The translations under genes were made by a program, and so were the position numbers. This document shows, in pieces, positions 6,590-12,743 of a stretch of DNA of 14,651 bases. Under the pieces are notes generated by a model. The model did not search any database. It was given only the letters and a program-made list of their open reading frames with translations, and was not told the DNA's origin. Position 1 is the stretch's first letter. Each line of letters begins with the position of its first letter. The stretch comes from Candidatus Mcinerneyibacteriota bacterium (GTDB lineage: Bacteria; Macinerneyibacteriota; Macinerneyibacteria; Macinerneyibacteriales; DSCS01). The stretch spans positions 1 through 14,651 of the forward strand of contig JAFGWL010000030.1 in NCBI GenBank assembly GCA_016937175.1, given 5' to 3'.

Positions 6590-7593
6590 GATTCCGGATT
6601 CTTTCTCTCCCTCTCCTCATACCACCTGATCGTCTCCTCCAGGCCCTCTTCGAAGGTATAGGAAGGGCTCCACCCCAGCTCGCCGGTGATCTTGGTGTTG
6701 TCGATGGCATAACGCCGGTCATGAGCGGGGCGGTCTCTGACGTAGGTGATGAGCGTTTCCGGTTTCCCCAGTGTCATAAGGATCGCCTTCACGATGTCGA
6801 TATTGGCCTTCTCATTATTGCCCCCCACATTATAGATCTCTCCTGCGCGTCCCTTTTCAAGGACGGCCAGGATCGCCCGGCAATGATCCGCCACATGGAT
6901 CCAGTCGCGCACCTGCTTCCCGTCCCCGTAGACGGGGAGCGGCTTGTCCTGCAGAGCATGCGTGATCATCAGGGGGATAAACTTTTCAGGATGCTGAAAG
7001 GGGCCGTAATTGTTACTACAGCGTGTGATATTCACCGGCAGCCCGAATGTCTGAAAATAGGCCCGTACGATGAGATCCACCCCGGCTTTGGAGGCCGAAT
7101 AGGGGCTGTTGGGAAGAAGGGGAGACTCTTCCGTGAATTTTCCCGTAGGGCCTAAAGCCCCGTATACTTCATCGGTAGAGACCTGCAGGAATTTCACATC
7201 CGGCTTATACTCCCGGGAGTACTTGTCTTCAGGATTCACTTTCCATCGTTCTTTGGCAATATCCATGAGGGCCTGAGCTCCCATAATATTGGTCTGGAGA
7301 AAGACTTCCGGGCCGTCGATACTCCGGTCCACATGGGATTCAGCGGCGAAATTCACCACCGTGTCGATATCGTATGTGCAAAAGACCTCCCGGATCTTCT
7401 CGCGATCACGGATATCGCCCTGTTCAAAATGATACCAGGGATGGTCTTCATAACCTTTGAGATTGTCGGGATTCCCCGCATAGGTCAGTAGGTCCATGTT
7501 CACGATCTCATAGCCTGAATGTTCTGAAAGCATCATCCGGATAAACTGGCTTCCGATGAATCCGGCGCCTCCGGTTACTAGAATGTTTTCCAT
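6586..7593 (-). CDS. rmlB: dTDP-glucose 4,6-dehydratase RmlB
   Basis: A 335-residue extended short-chain dehydrogenase. It converts dTDP-glucose to dTDP-4-keto-6-deoxyglucose, step two of dTDP-L-rhamnose synthesis, in the cytoplasm with bound NAD. Visible features are the NAD motif GGAGFIG (8-14), VNMDLLTYAGN (31-41), AAESHVDRSI (83-92), the catalytic triplet within STDEVYG (T140, D141, E142) and Y165xxxK169. ATG 7593 is chosen because AAAGGAG precedes it at good spacing and the protein then begins MENILVTGG like its family; the longer in-frame reading to 7677 overlaps the upstream gene. It is the last gene of the rml operon, 10 nt after rmlCD. Its TAA overlaps the TAG of the convergent cyclase gene, leaving no room for a terminator between them. 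Confidence 0.96.
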   Translation of the reverse strand: MENILVTGGAGFIGSQFIRMMLSEHSGYEIVNMDLLTYAGNPDNLKGYEDHPWYHFEQGDIRDREKIREVFCTYDIDTVVNFAAESHVDRSIDGPEVFLQTNIMGAQALMDIAKERWKVNPEDKYSREYKPDVKFLQVSTDEVYGALGPTGKFTEESPLLPNSPYSASKAGVDLIVRAYFQTFGLPVNITRCSNNYGPFQHPEKFIPLMITHALQDKPLPVYGDGKQVRDWIHVADHCRAILAVLEKGRAGEIYNVGGNNEKANIDIVKAILMTLGKPETLITYVRDRPAHDRRYAIDNTKITGELGWSPSYTFEEGLEETIRWYEERERKNPES

Positions 7594-7603
7594 TGGTCTC
7601 CTT

Positions 7604-9004
7604 TCAAATGAAGTCAGCGAAAAATCGCTCCAGAGCATCTTTCCAGTGAGGCAGCGGAAGCAATCCTTTTTCCTCAATTCTTTTCTGTGACAAACGAGAA
7701 TTCAGAGGCCTTTGCGCCAGGGCCGGAATTTCAGAGGTCAGAACGGGTGTGACAGTCACATCCAGTCCGGCTCTTTGAAAAATCGCTCTTGCAAACTCAC
7801 ACCGGCTGCAAAACCCACCGCTAACGCCGTGATAAGTCCCGTAATCAGTTGTCCCGATAAGTGCATAGATAAGACGGGCCAGATCCAACGTATAGGTGGG
7901 GGCGCCTATCTGATCCCTGACCACCGCCACCTCTTTTTTCGTTTCTCCCAACCCAAGCATGGCCTTCACAAAATTCCGCTCTCCTTTTCCATAGAGCCAG
8001 GATGTCCGCACAATAAAGTGCTTTTCCAGCCCTCTGACGATCTCTTCCCCCCGGGCTTTCGTCATCCCGTAAAAATTGACCGGATCCGGAGAGTCATCTT
8101 CCTTCCATGGGGTCTCTCCCTCCCCGTTAAAGACATAGTCTGTACTAATATAGACGAGGGGTAATCGAAACTTTTCAGCTGCCATGACGAGATGTTCAGT
8201 TCCCCTGACATTGATATCGTAACATCGGGATTGCTGTTCTTCAGCCAGGTCCACATCTGTAAAAGCCGCGCAATGAACAATGAGATGGGGGGATTCTTTT
8301 CGTATAATATCATAAATTGGGGCCTGATCTCTGATGTCTCCGTCTTCCTTATCGATTCCTGTAACATGGAGTCCTTCACTTCTGAAGAGTGAGGCCACGG
8401 CTGAACCCAGCTGGCCCCGGGCCCCGGTCACAAGGACTCTCAAAGAAAACTGAGCCCCGCTCTCTCTCAAGAATGGGGCTTTTCGATCTTTATCCGAGAG
8501 AAAAGGATGGCTGAACCCCCAGTCGATTCCTATTTCGGGATCATCGTACCGGATACGCCCCTCCTCCTGAGGAGAATAGGGTTCATCCACCTTGTATTGC
8601 ACCTCTGTATCATCTTCCAATGTGACAAAGCCGTTTGCAAATCCCTTCGGGACAAGAAGCTGTCTCTTATTCTGTGCCGAGAGCTCCATTCCTGTCCACT
8701 TTTTGTAGGTGGGAGATCCTTTTCTGAGATCCACGATGACATTGAAGATCTTCCCCCGGAGACAGCGGACAAGTTTAGTCTGGGCTTTAGGCTCTTTTTG
8801 AAAATGGAGCCCTCTGAGTGTTCCCTTCTGTGCTGAAAAAGAGTGATTGTCCTGGAGAAAATCGAAAAAGAGTCCGGCGGCTTCCCAGGCCGGTTTTGAG
8901 TAGGTCTCAGAAAACCAGCCCCGGCTGTCTTCATAGAGACGGGGCTCGATGACCAAAGCACCGCCAAGCTCTGTTTCCGTAATCTTCAACTCACGTGCTC
9001 TCAT
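7604..9004 (-). CDS. rmlC-rmlD: RmlC-RmlD fusion: dTDP-4-keto-rhamnose 3,5-epimerase and reductase
   Basis: A single 466-codon frame joins two enzymes. Residues 1 to about 185 are RmlC, the cupin 3,5-epimerase: RGLHF with catalytic H67, VPKGFANGF (119-126) and DEPYSP with Y143. From about 188, RmlD begins abruptly with LRVLVTGARGQLG (NADPH-binding G194, G197, G200), then STDYVFNG, FYGMTK (YxxxK) and the C-terminal RPLNSRL typical of the 4-reductase. Together they perform the last two steps to dTDP-L-rhamnose. The linker is short and in frame; there is no sign of a frameshift. Asn replaces the His often seen in GFAHGF. ATG 9004 has a G-rich upstream stretch with GGAGG 12 nt away, which belongs to a duplicated rmlA 3' end. 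Products are expected to feed the rhamnosyl chains made by nearby glycosyltransferases. Confidence 0.93.
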   Translation of the reverse strand: MRARELKITETELGGALVIEPRLYEDSRGWFSETYSKPAWEAAGLFFDFLQDNHSFSAQKGTLRGLHFQKEPKAQTKLVRCLRGKIFNVIVDLRKGSPTYKKWTGMELSAQNKRQLLVPKGFANGFVTLEDDTEVQYKVDEPYSPQEEGRIRYDDPEIGIDWGFSHPFLSDKDRKAPFLRESGAQFSLRVLVTGARGQLGSAVASLFRSEGLHVTGIDKEDGDIRDQAPIYDIIRKESPHLIVHCAAFTDVDLAEEQQSRCYDINVRGTEHLVMAAEKFRLPLVYISTDYVFNGEGETPWKEDDSPDPVNFYGMTKARGEEIVRGLEKHFIVRTSWLYGKGERNFVKAMLGLGETKKEVAVVRDQIGAPTYTLDLARLIYALIGTTDYGTYHGVSGGFCSRCEFARAIFQRAGLDVTVTPVLTSEIPALAQRPLNSRLSQKRIEEKGLLPLPHWKDALERFFADFI

Positions 9005-9039
9005 AACGTATCCCGCCCTCCGCTACTCTTCTCAAATGG
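9000..9039. repeat. 40-bp direct repeat copy A: relic of the rmlA 3' end
   Basis: This matches 9272-9311 at 36 of 40 positions. On the minus strand it encodes HLRRVAEGGIRYE, exactly the RmlA C-terminus, but has no rmlA body upstream. The four differences from copy B are all A-to-G on the coding strand and all at synonymous third positions. This copy now holds the start codon and G-rich ribosome site of rmlCD. Read on, the relic frame would end two codons later (RYEST, then TGA), overlapping the rmlC start. Confidence 0.85.
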
Positions 9040-9271
9040 CAGGGGTCAAGTCCGGCACTCACTTCAAAAAGAGTAGAAGTGAGTGCTGGATTAAAATCTT
9101 TCCCTTCTTATTAAGCGACGACATCAGGAGTCGTCCCGCACTCAAATCATTATTGCTCACGTTAAAAATATGCTCCTCTGCTCTAATTTATCAATAACGC
9201 ACATCGTGGCACTCACCAGTATTTGAGTGCGGTGAACCTGACCCCTACTCGAGTGCTGGACCTGCCCCCTA
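9040..9271. repeat. Composite inverted-repeat element inserted between rmlA and rmlCD
   Basis: About 232 bp with no credible ORF. The left end begins AGGGGTCAAGTCCGGCACTC; the right end, inverted, begins TAGGGGGCAGGTCC and continues AGCACTC. Inside are a 15-bp hairpin with one mismatch (9051-9065 with 9076-9090, loop 10), a small GACGAC/GTCGTC hairpin near 9117-9135, GCACTCA/TGAGTGC (9209-9215 with 9224-9230), and a further CCTGACCCC (9237-9245). It is related to the elements at 3614 and 14612. Its right tip supplies the rmlA stop. The hairpins lie between rmlA and rmlCD and could reduce read-through. Confidence 0.75.
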
Positions 9272-10156
9272 CTCATAACGTATTCCGCCTTCTGCTACTC
9301 TTCTTAAATGGTCTCCGTAAGGCGAGTTCCCGTATCGTTTGGCCGCTTCCAAAAGGGTCTCTTTATCGATCCATTTTTGATTGAAGGCGATCTCTTCAGG
9401 CGCTGAGATCTTTATCCCCTGGCGCTCCTCTATGATTCGCACAAACTCCGCAGCGTCCACCAAAGTATCCACAGAACCGGCATCCATCCAGGTAAATCCG
9501 CGCCCCAGTACCTTCACGTGAAGGTCGCCGTTTTTTAGATAGAGGTTATTCAGGTCGGTGATCTCCAATTCCCCCCGTTTCGAGGGTTTGAGCCTGCGCG
9601 CATGCCCGACCACTGTATGATCGTAAAAGTAGAGGCCCGTAATACAGTAATGGCTTGTGGGTTTTTTTGGCTTCTCTTCGATGGAGAGAACGCGTCCCTC
9701 CCTGTCAAACTCCACGATCCCGAACTTTTCCGGGTCGGGGACAAAATAAGCAAAGATGGTGGCTTTCCCTGACCGGGCTTCCTCCCTGGCCTTACGCAGC
9801 ACGGCTCCAAGTCCGTTACCGTAATGGATATTGTCCCCCAGGATGAGGGCCACGTCATCCTCTCCTATAAAATCAGCACCCAGCAGAAAAGCCTGGGGAA
9901 TCCCGTCGGGAGAGGGCTGCTCCAGATAGGAGAACTCCATGCCGAACTGATGTCCGCTGCCCAGAAGTTTTTTAAAGTTTGGCAGATCATCGGGGGTCGA
10001 GATAATGAGGATCTCCCGGATCCCGGCTAGCATCAGTGTGGAAAGCGGATAATAGATCATGGGCTTGTCATAGACGGGAAGAAGCTGTTTGCTAGTGACA
10101 AGCGTCAGCGGGTAGAGGCGCGTTCCCGTCCCGCCGGCCAGAATGATTCCCTTCAT
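9269..10156 (-). CDS. rmlA: Glucose-1-phosphate thymidylyltransferase RmlA
   Basis: A 295-residue nucleotidyltransferase catalysing glucose-1-phosphate + dTTP to dTDP-glucose, the first step of dTDP-L-rhamnose synthesis. It begins MKGIILAGGTGTRLYPLT (nucleotide-binding signature), followed by KQLLPVYDKPMIYYPLSTLM, ILGDNIHYG (metal-binding Asp) and the C-terminal GFTWMDAGSVDTL, all typical of RmlA. ATG 10156 is chosen because it overlaps the upstream glycosyltransferase stop as ATGA, with AAAGGA before it, which indicates translational coupling; an in-frame ATG at 10174 lies inside that gene. The TAG stop (9269-9271) is the tip of the repeat element, and the final 13 codons are duplicated at 9000-9039. 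The ancestral protein probably ended two residues later. Confidence 0.96.
   Translation of the reverse strand: MKGIILAGGTGTRLYPLTLVTSKQLLPVYDKPMIYYPLSTLMLAGIREILIISTPDDLPNFKKLLGSGHQFGMEFSYLEQPSPDGIPQAFLLGADFIGEDDVALILGDNIHYGNGLGAVLRKAREEARSGKATIFAYFVPDPEKFGIVEFDREGRVLSIEEKPKKPTSHYCITGLYFYDHTVVGHARRLKPSKRGELEITDLNNLYLKNGDLHVKVLGRGFTWMDAGSVDTLVDAAEFVRIIEERQGIKISAPEEIAFNQKWIDKETLLEAAKRYGNSPYGDHLRRVAEGGIRYE
9272..9311. repeat. 40-bp direct repeat copy B: functional rmlA 3' end
   Basis: The partner of 9000-9039. It encodes residues HLRRVAEGGIRYE of the intact RmlA, immediately followed by the TAG at the element tip. Similarity stops sharply on both sides, giving the junctions of the duplication. 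Confidence 0.85.
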
Positions 10157-11004
10157 TTTCCTTTGTGTACCCAATTTTCCCCCTTTGAAATGATATTCCG
10201 AACCACTTTCCCTGTTATCTTGGCCAGGATATTGCCGGCTCTCTTGGTAAAAAGATATTTCTGATATCTCCTGAATTGCGGATAACGTCCGGTAAAGACT
10301 TCAAAACACTCCAGGTTAGACCTTAAGAAATCGGCCCGTTTGGAGAGATTATTCTCGTGGATCCTATAATTGAAAAGCGGCTCTTTTACATAACAGTACC
10401 TTTTTCCCCGACGCTTGTTGAAAAGATCGATATATAAAAAGTAATCATCCCCGCCCCGGGCTTCGGTTTCGATGAGAGGGTCCATCAACTCTTTTTTGAA
10501 AACCAACTGCCCGATGGTCCGCATCATGCTTCCGAACCGGAGCAAAGAATTTCCAGTGAGAAGAGGAAAGTAACAAGAAAAGAGGGGCGTGTAGAAAGTC
10601 CTCGCCTCCCTCCCTGCATGCTGTGTAACGTTGAACAGCACAAGGTCGGCGCCCTCGCTGATCTTTTTTTCCAGAGTAGGATAAAAGCTTTCAGACATCC
10701 AGTCATCATAATCCACAAAGTGGATAAACTCTCCCCGGGCGGCCTCTCTCCCCCTGTTGCGGCTTTTGGCTACCCCCAGGTTTTCCTCATTGTCCAGGAG
10801 GATGATCTCAGGATATTTTTTTGATAAAAAGCTCAGCTCCTCTTCGGGTGAATCATTCACGACGATGATCTCAGCGGCCAGGGAAGAGCGGGCCAGAGAA
10901 GCGAACACAGACTCTAACGTCTGTTCTATGAACTTGCGCCCCTGATAAACGGTGATGACAATACTCAGCTGAAGATGTTTTCCTGAGATGTCCGGTTTCT
11001 CCAC
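10153..11004 (-). CDS. Family 2 glycosyltransferase
   Basis: A 283-residue GT-A inverting glycosyltransferase, first gene of the rml operon. The N-terminal domain starts LSIVITVYQGRKFIEQTLES, with EIIVVNDSPEE for the nucleotide-binding Asp, a DxD-like FVDYDDW and, further on, GGDDYFLYIDLF near the acceptor/catalytic region. The C-terminus is basic (KRAGNILAKITGK), suggesting contact with the inner membrane. Donor and acceptor cannot be read from sequence; coupling to rmlA suggests rhamnosyl or neighbouring sugar transfer. The start is set at GTG 11004: GGGAGG lies just before it, and the promoter at 11033-11061 would initiate near 11026, excluding the longer in-frame ATG at 11061. It overlaps rmlA by 4 nt. 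Confidence 0.88.
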   Translation of the reverse strand: MEKPDISGKHLQLSIVITVYQGRKFIEQTLESVFASLARSSLAAEIIVVNDSPEEELSFLSKKYPEIILLDNEENLGVAKSRNRGREAARGEFIHFVDYDDWMSESFYPTLEKKISEGADLVLFNVTQHAGREARTFYTPLFSCYFPLLTGNSLLRFGSMMRTIGQLVFKKELMDPLIETEARGGDDYFLYIDLFNKRRGKRYCYVKEPLFNYRIHENNLSKRADFLRSNLECFEVFTGRYPQFRRYQKYLFTKRAGNILAKITGKVVRNIISKGENWVHKGK

Positions 11005-11032
11005 CCTATCCCTCCCTTTAGAAACTGTCTTC

Positions 11033-11061
11033 AGTCTACCCGATAAGCCCCATTTTGTCAA
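11033..11061 (-). promoter_or_regulatory. Promoter of the rhamnose operon
   Basis: On the minus strand, a perfect TTGACA (11056-11061), a 17-nt spacer and TAGACT (11033-11038). The start site would be near 11026, leaving a leader of about 22 nt with GGGAGG before GTG 11004. It lies directly downstream of the PIN gene, so the operon can be transcribed independently of the XRE module. Confidence 0.65.
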
Positions 11062-11077
11062 AGAAAGCGAATGGGGG

Positions 11078-11599
11078 TCAACGGTTCCCTTTCATACGGT
11101 TTTCAAAATGACGGATCAATTTTGAACTAAGCCAAAAACCCTTTGACTTCATTTGCAGGACGATCTGAATGGCTTCATCAGCGTTTATTAACCCGATTTG
11201 AACACACTCTTCCACTAAAGATAACGTTCCGCTTAGCTTGATCCCTTCCTTTTCGGCACAATTTCGCGCTTTTACATCATCTGTGGCCATAATGTCAGCT
11301 CTGCTGAGCCCTATACACATCATACACGACAGTTCCCCATCCCCCAGGCCTTTCCATCCGGGGATGATTTTGACCGCTTTCTTATATTCCTGAAAGTCCC
11401 TTTCTGAAATCGGAATCAAGGGAATATCGATACTCGAAGAATCAAAAACAAATCCAAACTCATCGAGCACATACTGAGTCACATAATATTCATCCGGGGA
11501 TAATCTCAGTATTTCACTGAACAGAGACATTCGATTGATTCTTTTGAAATTCGAAAGCACCGTGTTGTCTAGAACAATCCTCAATGATCCTGTCCCCAT
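11078..11599 (-). CDS. PIN-like nuclease (DUF3368-type), likely toxin or effector of the XRE/ImmA module
   Basis: A 173-residue PIN-fold protein. It opens with RIVLDNTVLSNF (D11), has an acidic middle position in YVLDEF (E47), then GLGDGELSCM (D87/E89) and ADIMATDDVKARNCAEKEGI with D107/D108, followed by LSGTLSLVE. This order matches the DUF3368 group of PIN-like proteins, whose acidic residues bind metal for RNA cleavage. The ATG at 11599 overlaps the peptidase gene by 19 nt but has a weak ribosome site. An in-frame TTG at codon 6, overlapping the upstream TGA and preceded by AGGA, is a possible alternative. It is the last gene of a tight three-gene operon, so joint action with the XRE and ImmA proteins is likely. 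Activity and target are inferred. Confidence 0.8.
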   Translation of the reverse strand: MGTGSLRIVLDNTVLSNFKRINRMSLFSEILRLSPDEYYVTQYVLDEFGFVFDSSSIDIPLIPISERDFQEYKKAVKIIPGWKGLGDGELSCMMCIGLSRADIMATDDVKARNCAEKEGIKLSGTLSLVEECVQIGLINADEAIQIVLQMKSKGFWLSSKLIRHFENRMKGNR

Positions 11600-12315
11600 A
11601 AATCGATCAACTCAAGAGGATTCATTTTTCTGTTTTGACAGAGTTCAATAAGCTTTCCATAGCTGATATCAGCTTCTGTATACGCTTGTTTCATTTTGTC
11701 TGTAAACTTCAGTACCGGTTCGCGGACTTCCCCGCTGGGCTCATATAAGGAGTAATCGAAATTTTGTTCCGGAAATAGATTCTGAGCTTTTTTAACTATA
11801 TCATGAACCTTTTCAGCCTTATCACTTTTCAAACGATTTTTAAAAAGTGTTGCTATCCTGTTTCTTGCATCCTCGAAACTCACCCGATAATATTGGGAGA
11901 ATCTCAAAACATCAAAATCGGTGAATATTTTCGTATCCCCGAAAACATCATGGCATTCTTCTTCCGGCATAAGGAAACACGCTGCGAAATGATCAGCATC
12001 TCTTTCACGCGTCTGATTCTTACCATCAATATCCCATGATTCCCTCCCCTGATGCAATTCAAAATGGCCCAGTTCATGGGCAAGAGTAAAATTTTGCCTT
12101 CCAAGAGCCTGGGAGGAATTGATAAATATGAACTTGATTCCCTTTTGCATTTTAGCAAAACCGGATATCTTATCCTGTCCCAAAGGGTAATAAAAAAGAT
12201 AAGCCTCATAATGATTTTCGAGGATATCCACAAAAATATCTTTACTGACCGGTCCTGCAAGGTTGAGCTTCTGTCTCAGATCGGCAGCTGCTGAACTGAT
12301 GTCACTTTTTATCAT
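11581..12315 (-). CDS. ImmA/IrrE-family zinc metallopeptidase
   Basis: A 244-residue member of the ImmA/IrrE (COG2856) family. The zinc-binding HELGH is at H80-E81-L82-G83-H84, preceded by NFTLA and followed by ERDADHFAACFLMPEEE with E104 as probable third ligand; this is the canonical layout. Known relatives (ImmA of ICEBs1, IrrE of Deinococcus) cleave a partner XRE-type repressor in response to damage or other signals. The adjacent XRE gene is the obvious candidate partner. The C-terminal 110 residues are unassigned and may sense a signal or contact the nuclease. ATG 12315 follows GAGGAG and overlaps the XRE gene by 14 nt; the 3' end overlaps the PIN gene by 19 nt. Such overlaps indicate co-translation of all three. 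Confidence 0.92.
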   Translation of the reverse strand: MIKSDISSAAADLRQKLNLAGPVSKDIFVDILENHYEAYLFYYPLGQDKISGFAKMQKGIKFIFINSSQALGRQNFTLAHELGHFELHQGRESWDIDGKNQTRERDADHFAACFLMPEEECHDVFGDTKIFTDFDVLRFSQYYRVSFEDARNRIATLFKNRLKSDKAEKVHDIVKKAQNLFPEQNFDYSLYEPSGEVREPVLKFTDKMKQAYTEADISYGKLIELCQNRKMNPLELIDLWGQDH

Positions 12316-12622
12316 GGATCAACTCCTCGAGCAACAAGATATCCTCGATCCATGAACGAAAATCTGGCATTTTTTCAAGAACTTCAGCATCAAGCTTCTC
12401 AAAATCTCTATAAAAATTATTCTCTGCCTCTTCTTCAGGTGAAAATCCGTATAATTGCTCCGGAGAAATATCGTATAGGCGCGAGAGTTTAAAAAGGACA
12501 AGGGGAGTCATCTCCCTTTCCCTGTTCTCAATCAGCGACAGGACAGAGCGGTTAATACCTAAATAATCAGCCACCTCTTGCTGAGTCATATTTTTTTCTT
12601 TGCGTAGTTTAGAAAGATCCAT
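12302..12622 (-). CDS. XRE-family HTH repressor of the three-gene module
   Basis: A 106-residue protein with a Cro/C1-type helix-turn-helix in residues 4-58 (LRKEKNMTQQEVADYLGINR, then SVLSLIENRER as the recognition region). The acidic C-terminal half (about 60-106, rich in Glu and Asp) may mediate dimerisation or contact with the peptidase. It is likely the autorepressor and antitoxin-like component; ImmA-type cleavage would relieve repression. ATG 12622 follows GAGGTG at close spacing, and a near-consensus promoter sits just upstream, with a candidate operator at 12678-12692. By eye the module is more AT-rich than the rml genes, consistent with acquisition. Confidence 0.9.
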   Translation of the reverse strand: MDLSKLRKEKNMTQQEVADYLGINRSVLSLIENREREMTPLVLFKLSRLYDISPEQLYGFSPEEEAENNFYRDFEKLDAEVLEKMPDFRSWIEDILLLEELIHDKK

Positions 12623-12639
12623 ACCATCACCTCTATTTA

Positions 12640-12668
12640 TTTATAACATCATATTGCAACAAAGTCAA
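12640..12668 (-). promoter_or_regulatory. Promoter of the XRE-ImmA-PIN operon
   Basis: On the minus strand, TTGACT (12663-12668), a 17-nt spacer and TATAAA (12640-12645). The start site would be near 12633, about 11 nt before ATG 12622. The match is close to consensus, as expected for an autoregulated module. Confidence 0.7.
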
Positions 12669-12677
12669 CACGGTTAT

Positions 12678-12692
12678 GTTATATTATGTAAC
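12678..12692. promoter_or_regulatory. Candidate XRE operator
   Basis: GTTATATTATGTAAC is an imperfect palindrome (12 of 15 positions symmetric) lying 10 bp upstream of the -35 box. Position and size fit a Cro/C1-type site, but it is AT-rich and chance symmetry is possible. Confidence 0.3.
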
Positions 12693-12743
12693 ACTCAAGG
12701 GTTGGTTGAGTTCCGATAAGCAGGAAAAGGAGATAGTCTGGCC

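Noticed and set aside
6721-7155. A 144-codon plus-strand frame opposite rmlB
   Set aside because: It is the antisense shadow of a highly conserved enzyme, with no similarity or ribosome site.
9040-9271. CRISPR-like array or complete insertion sequence
   Set aside because: There are no regularly spaced direct repeats with unique spacers and no transposase frame; the structure is inverted-repeat hairpins.
9000-9311. Diversity-generating retroelement template/variable pair (adenine-specific differences in a repeat)
   Set aside because: Only four differences, all A/G and synonymous, most adenines unchanged, and no reverse transcriptase in the window.
11005-11061. N-terminal extension of the family 2 glycosyltransferase to ATG 11061
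   Set aside because: The extension lies across the -35/-10 promoter; GTG 11004 has a strong ribosome site.
11072-11080. GGGGGTCA at the PIN gene stop as another element tip
   Set aside because: Only a few bases match, there is no paired arm, and the bases fall in an ordinary coding end.
12693-12711. Hairpin ACTCAA/TTGAGT as a terminator for the GT4 gene or another repeat element
   Set aside because: The stem is only 6 bp, there is no T-tract on the minus strand, and no GGGGTCAGG tips are present.
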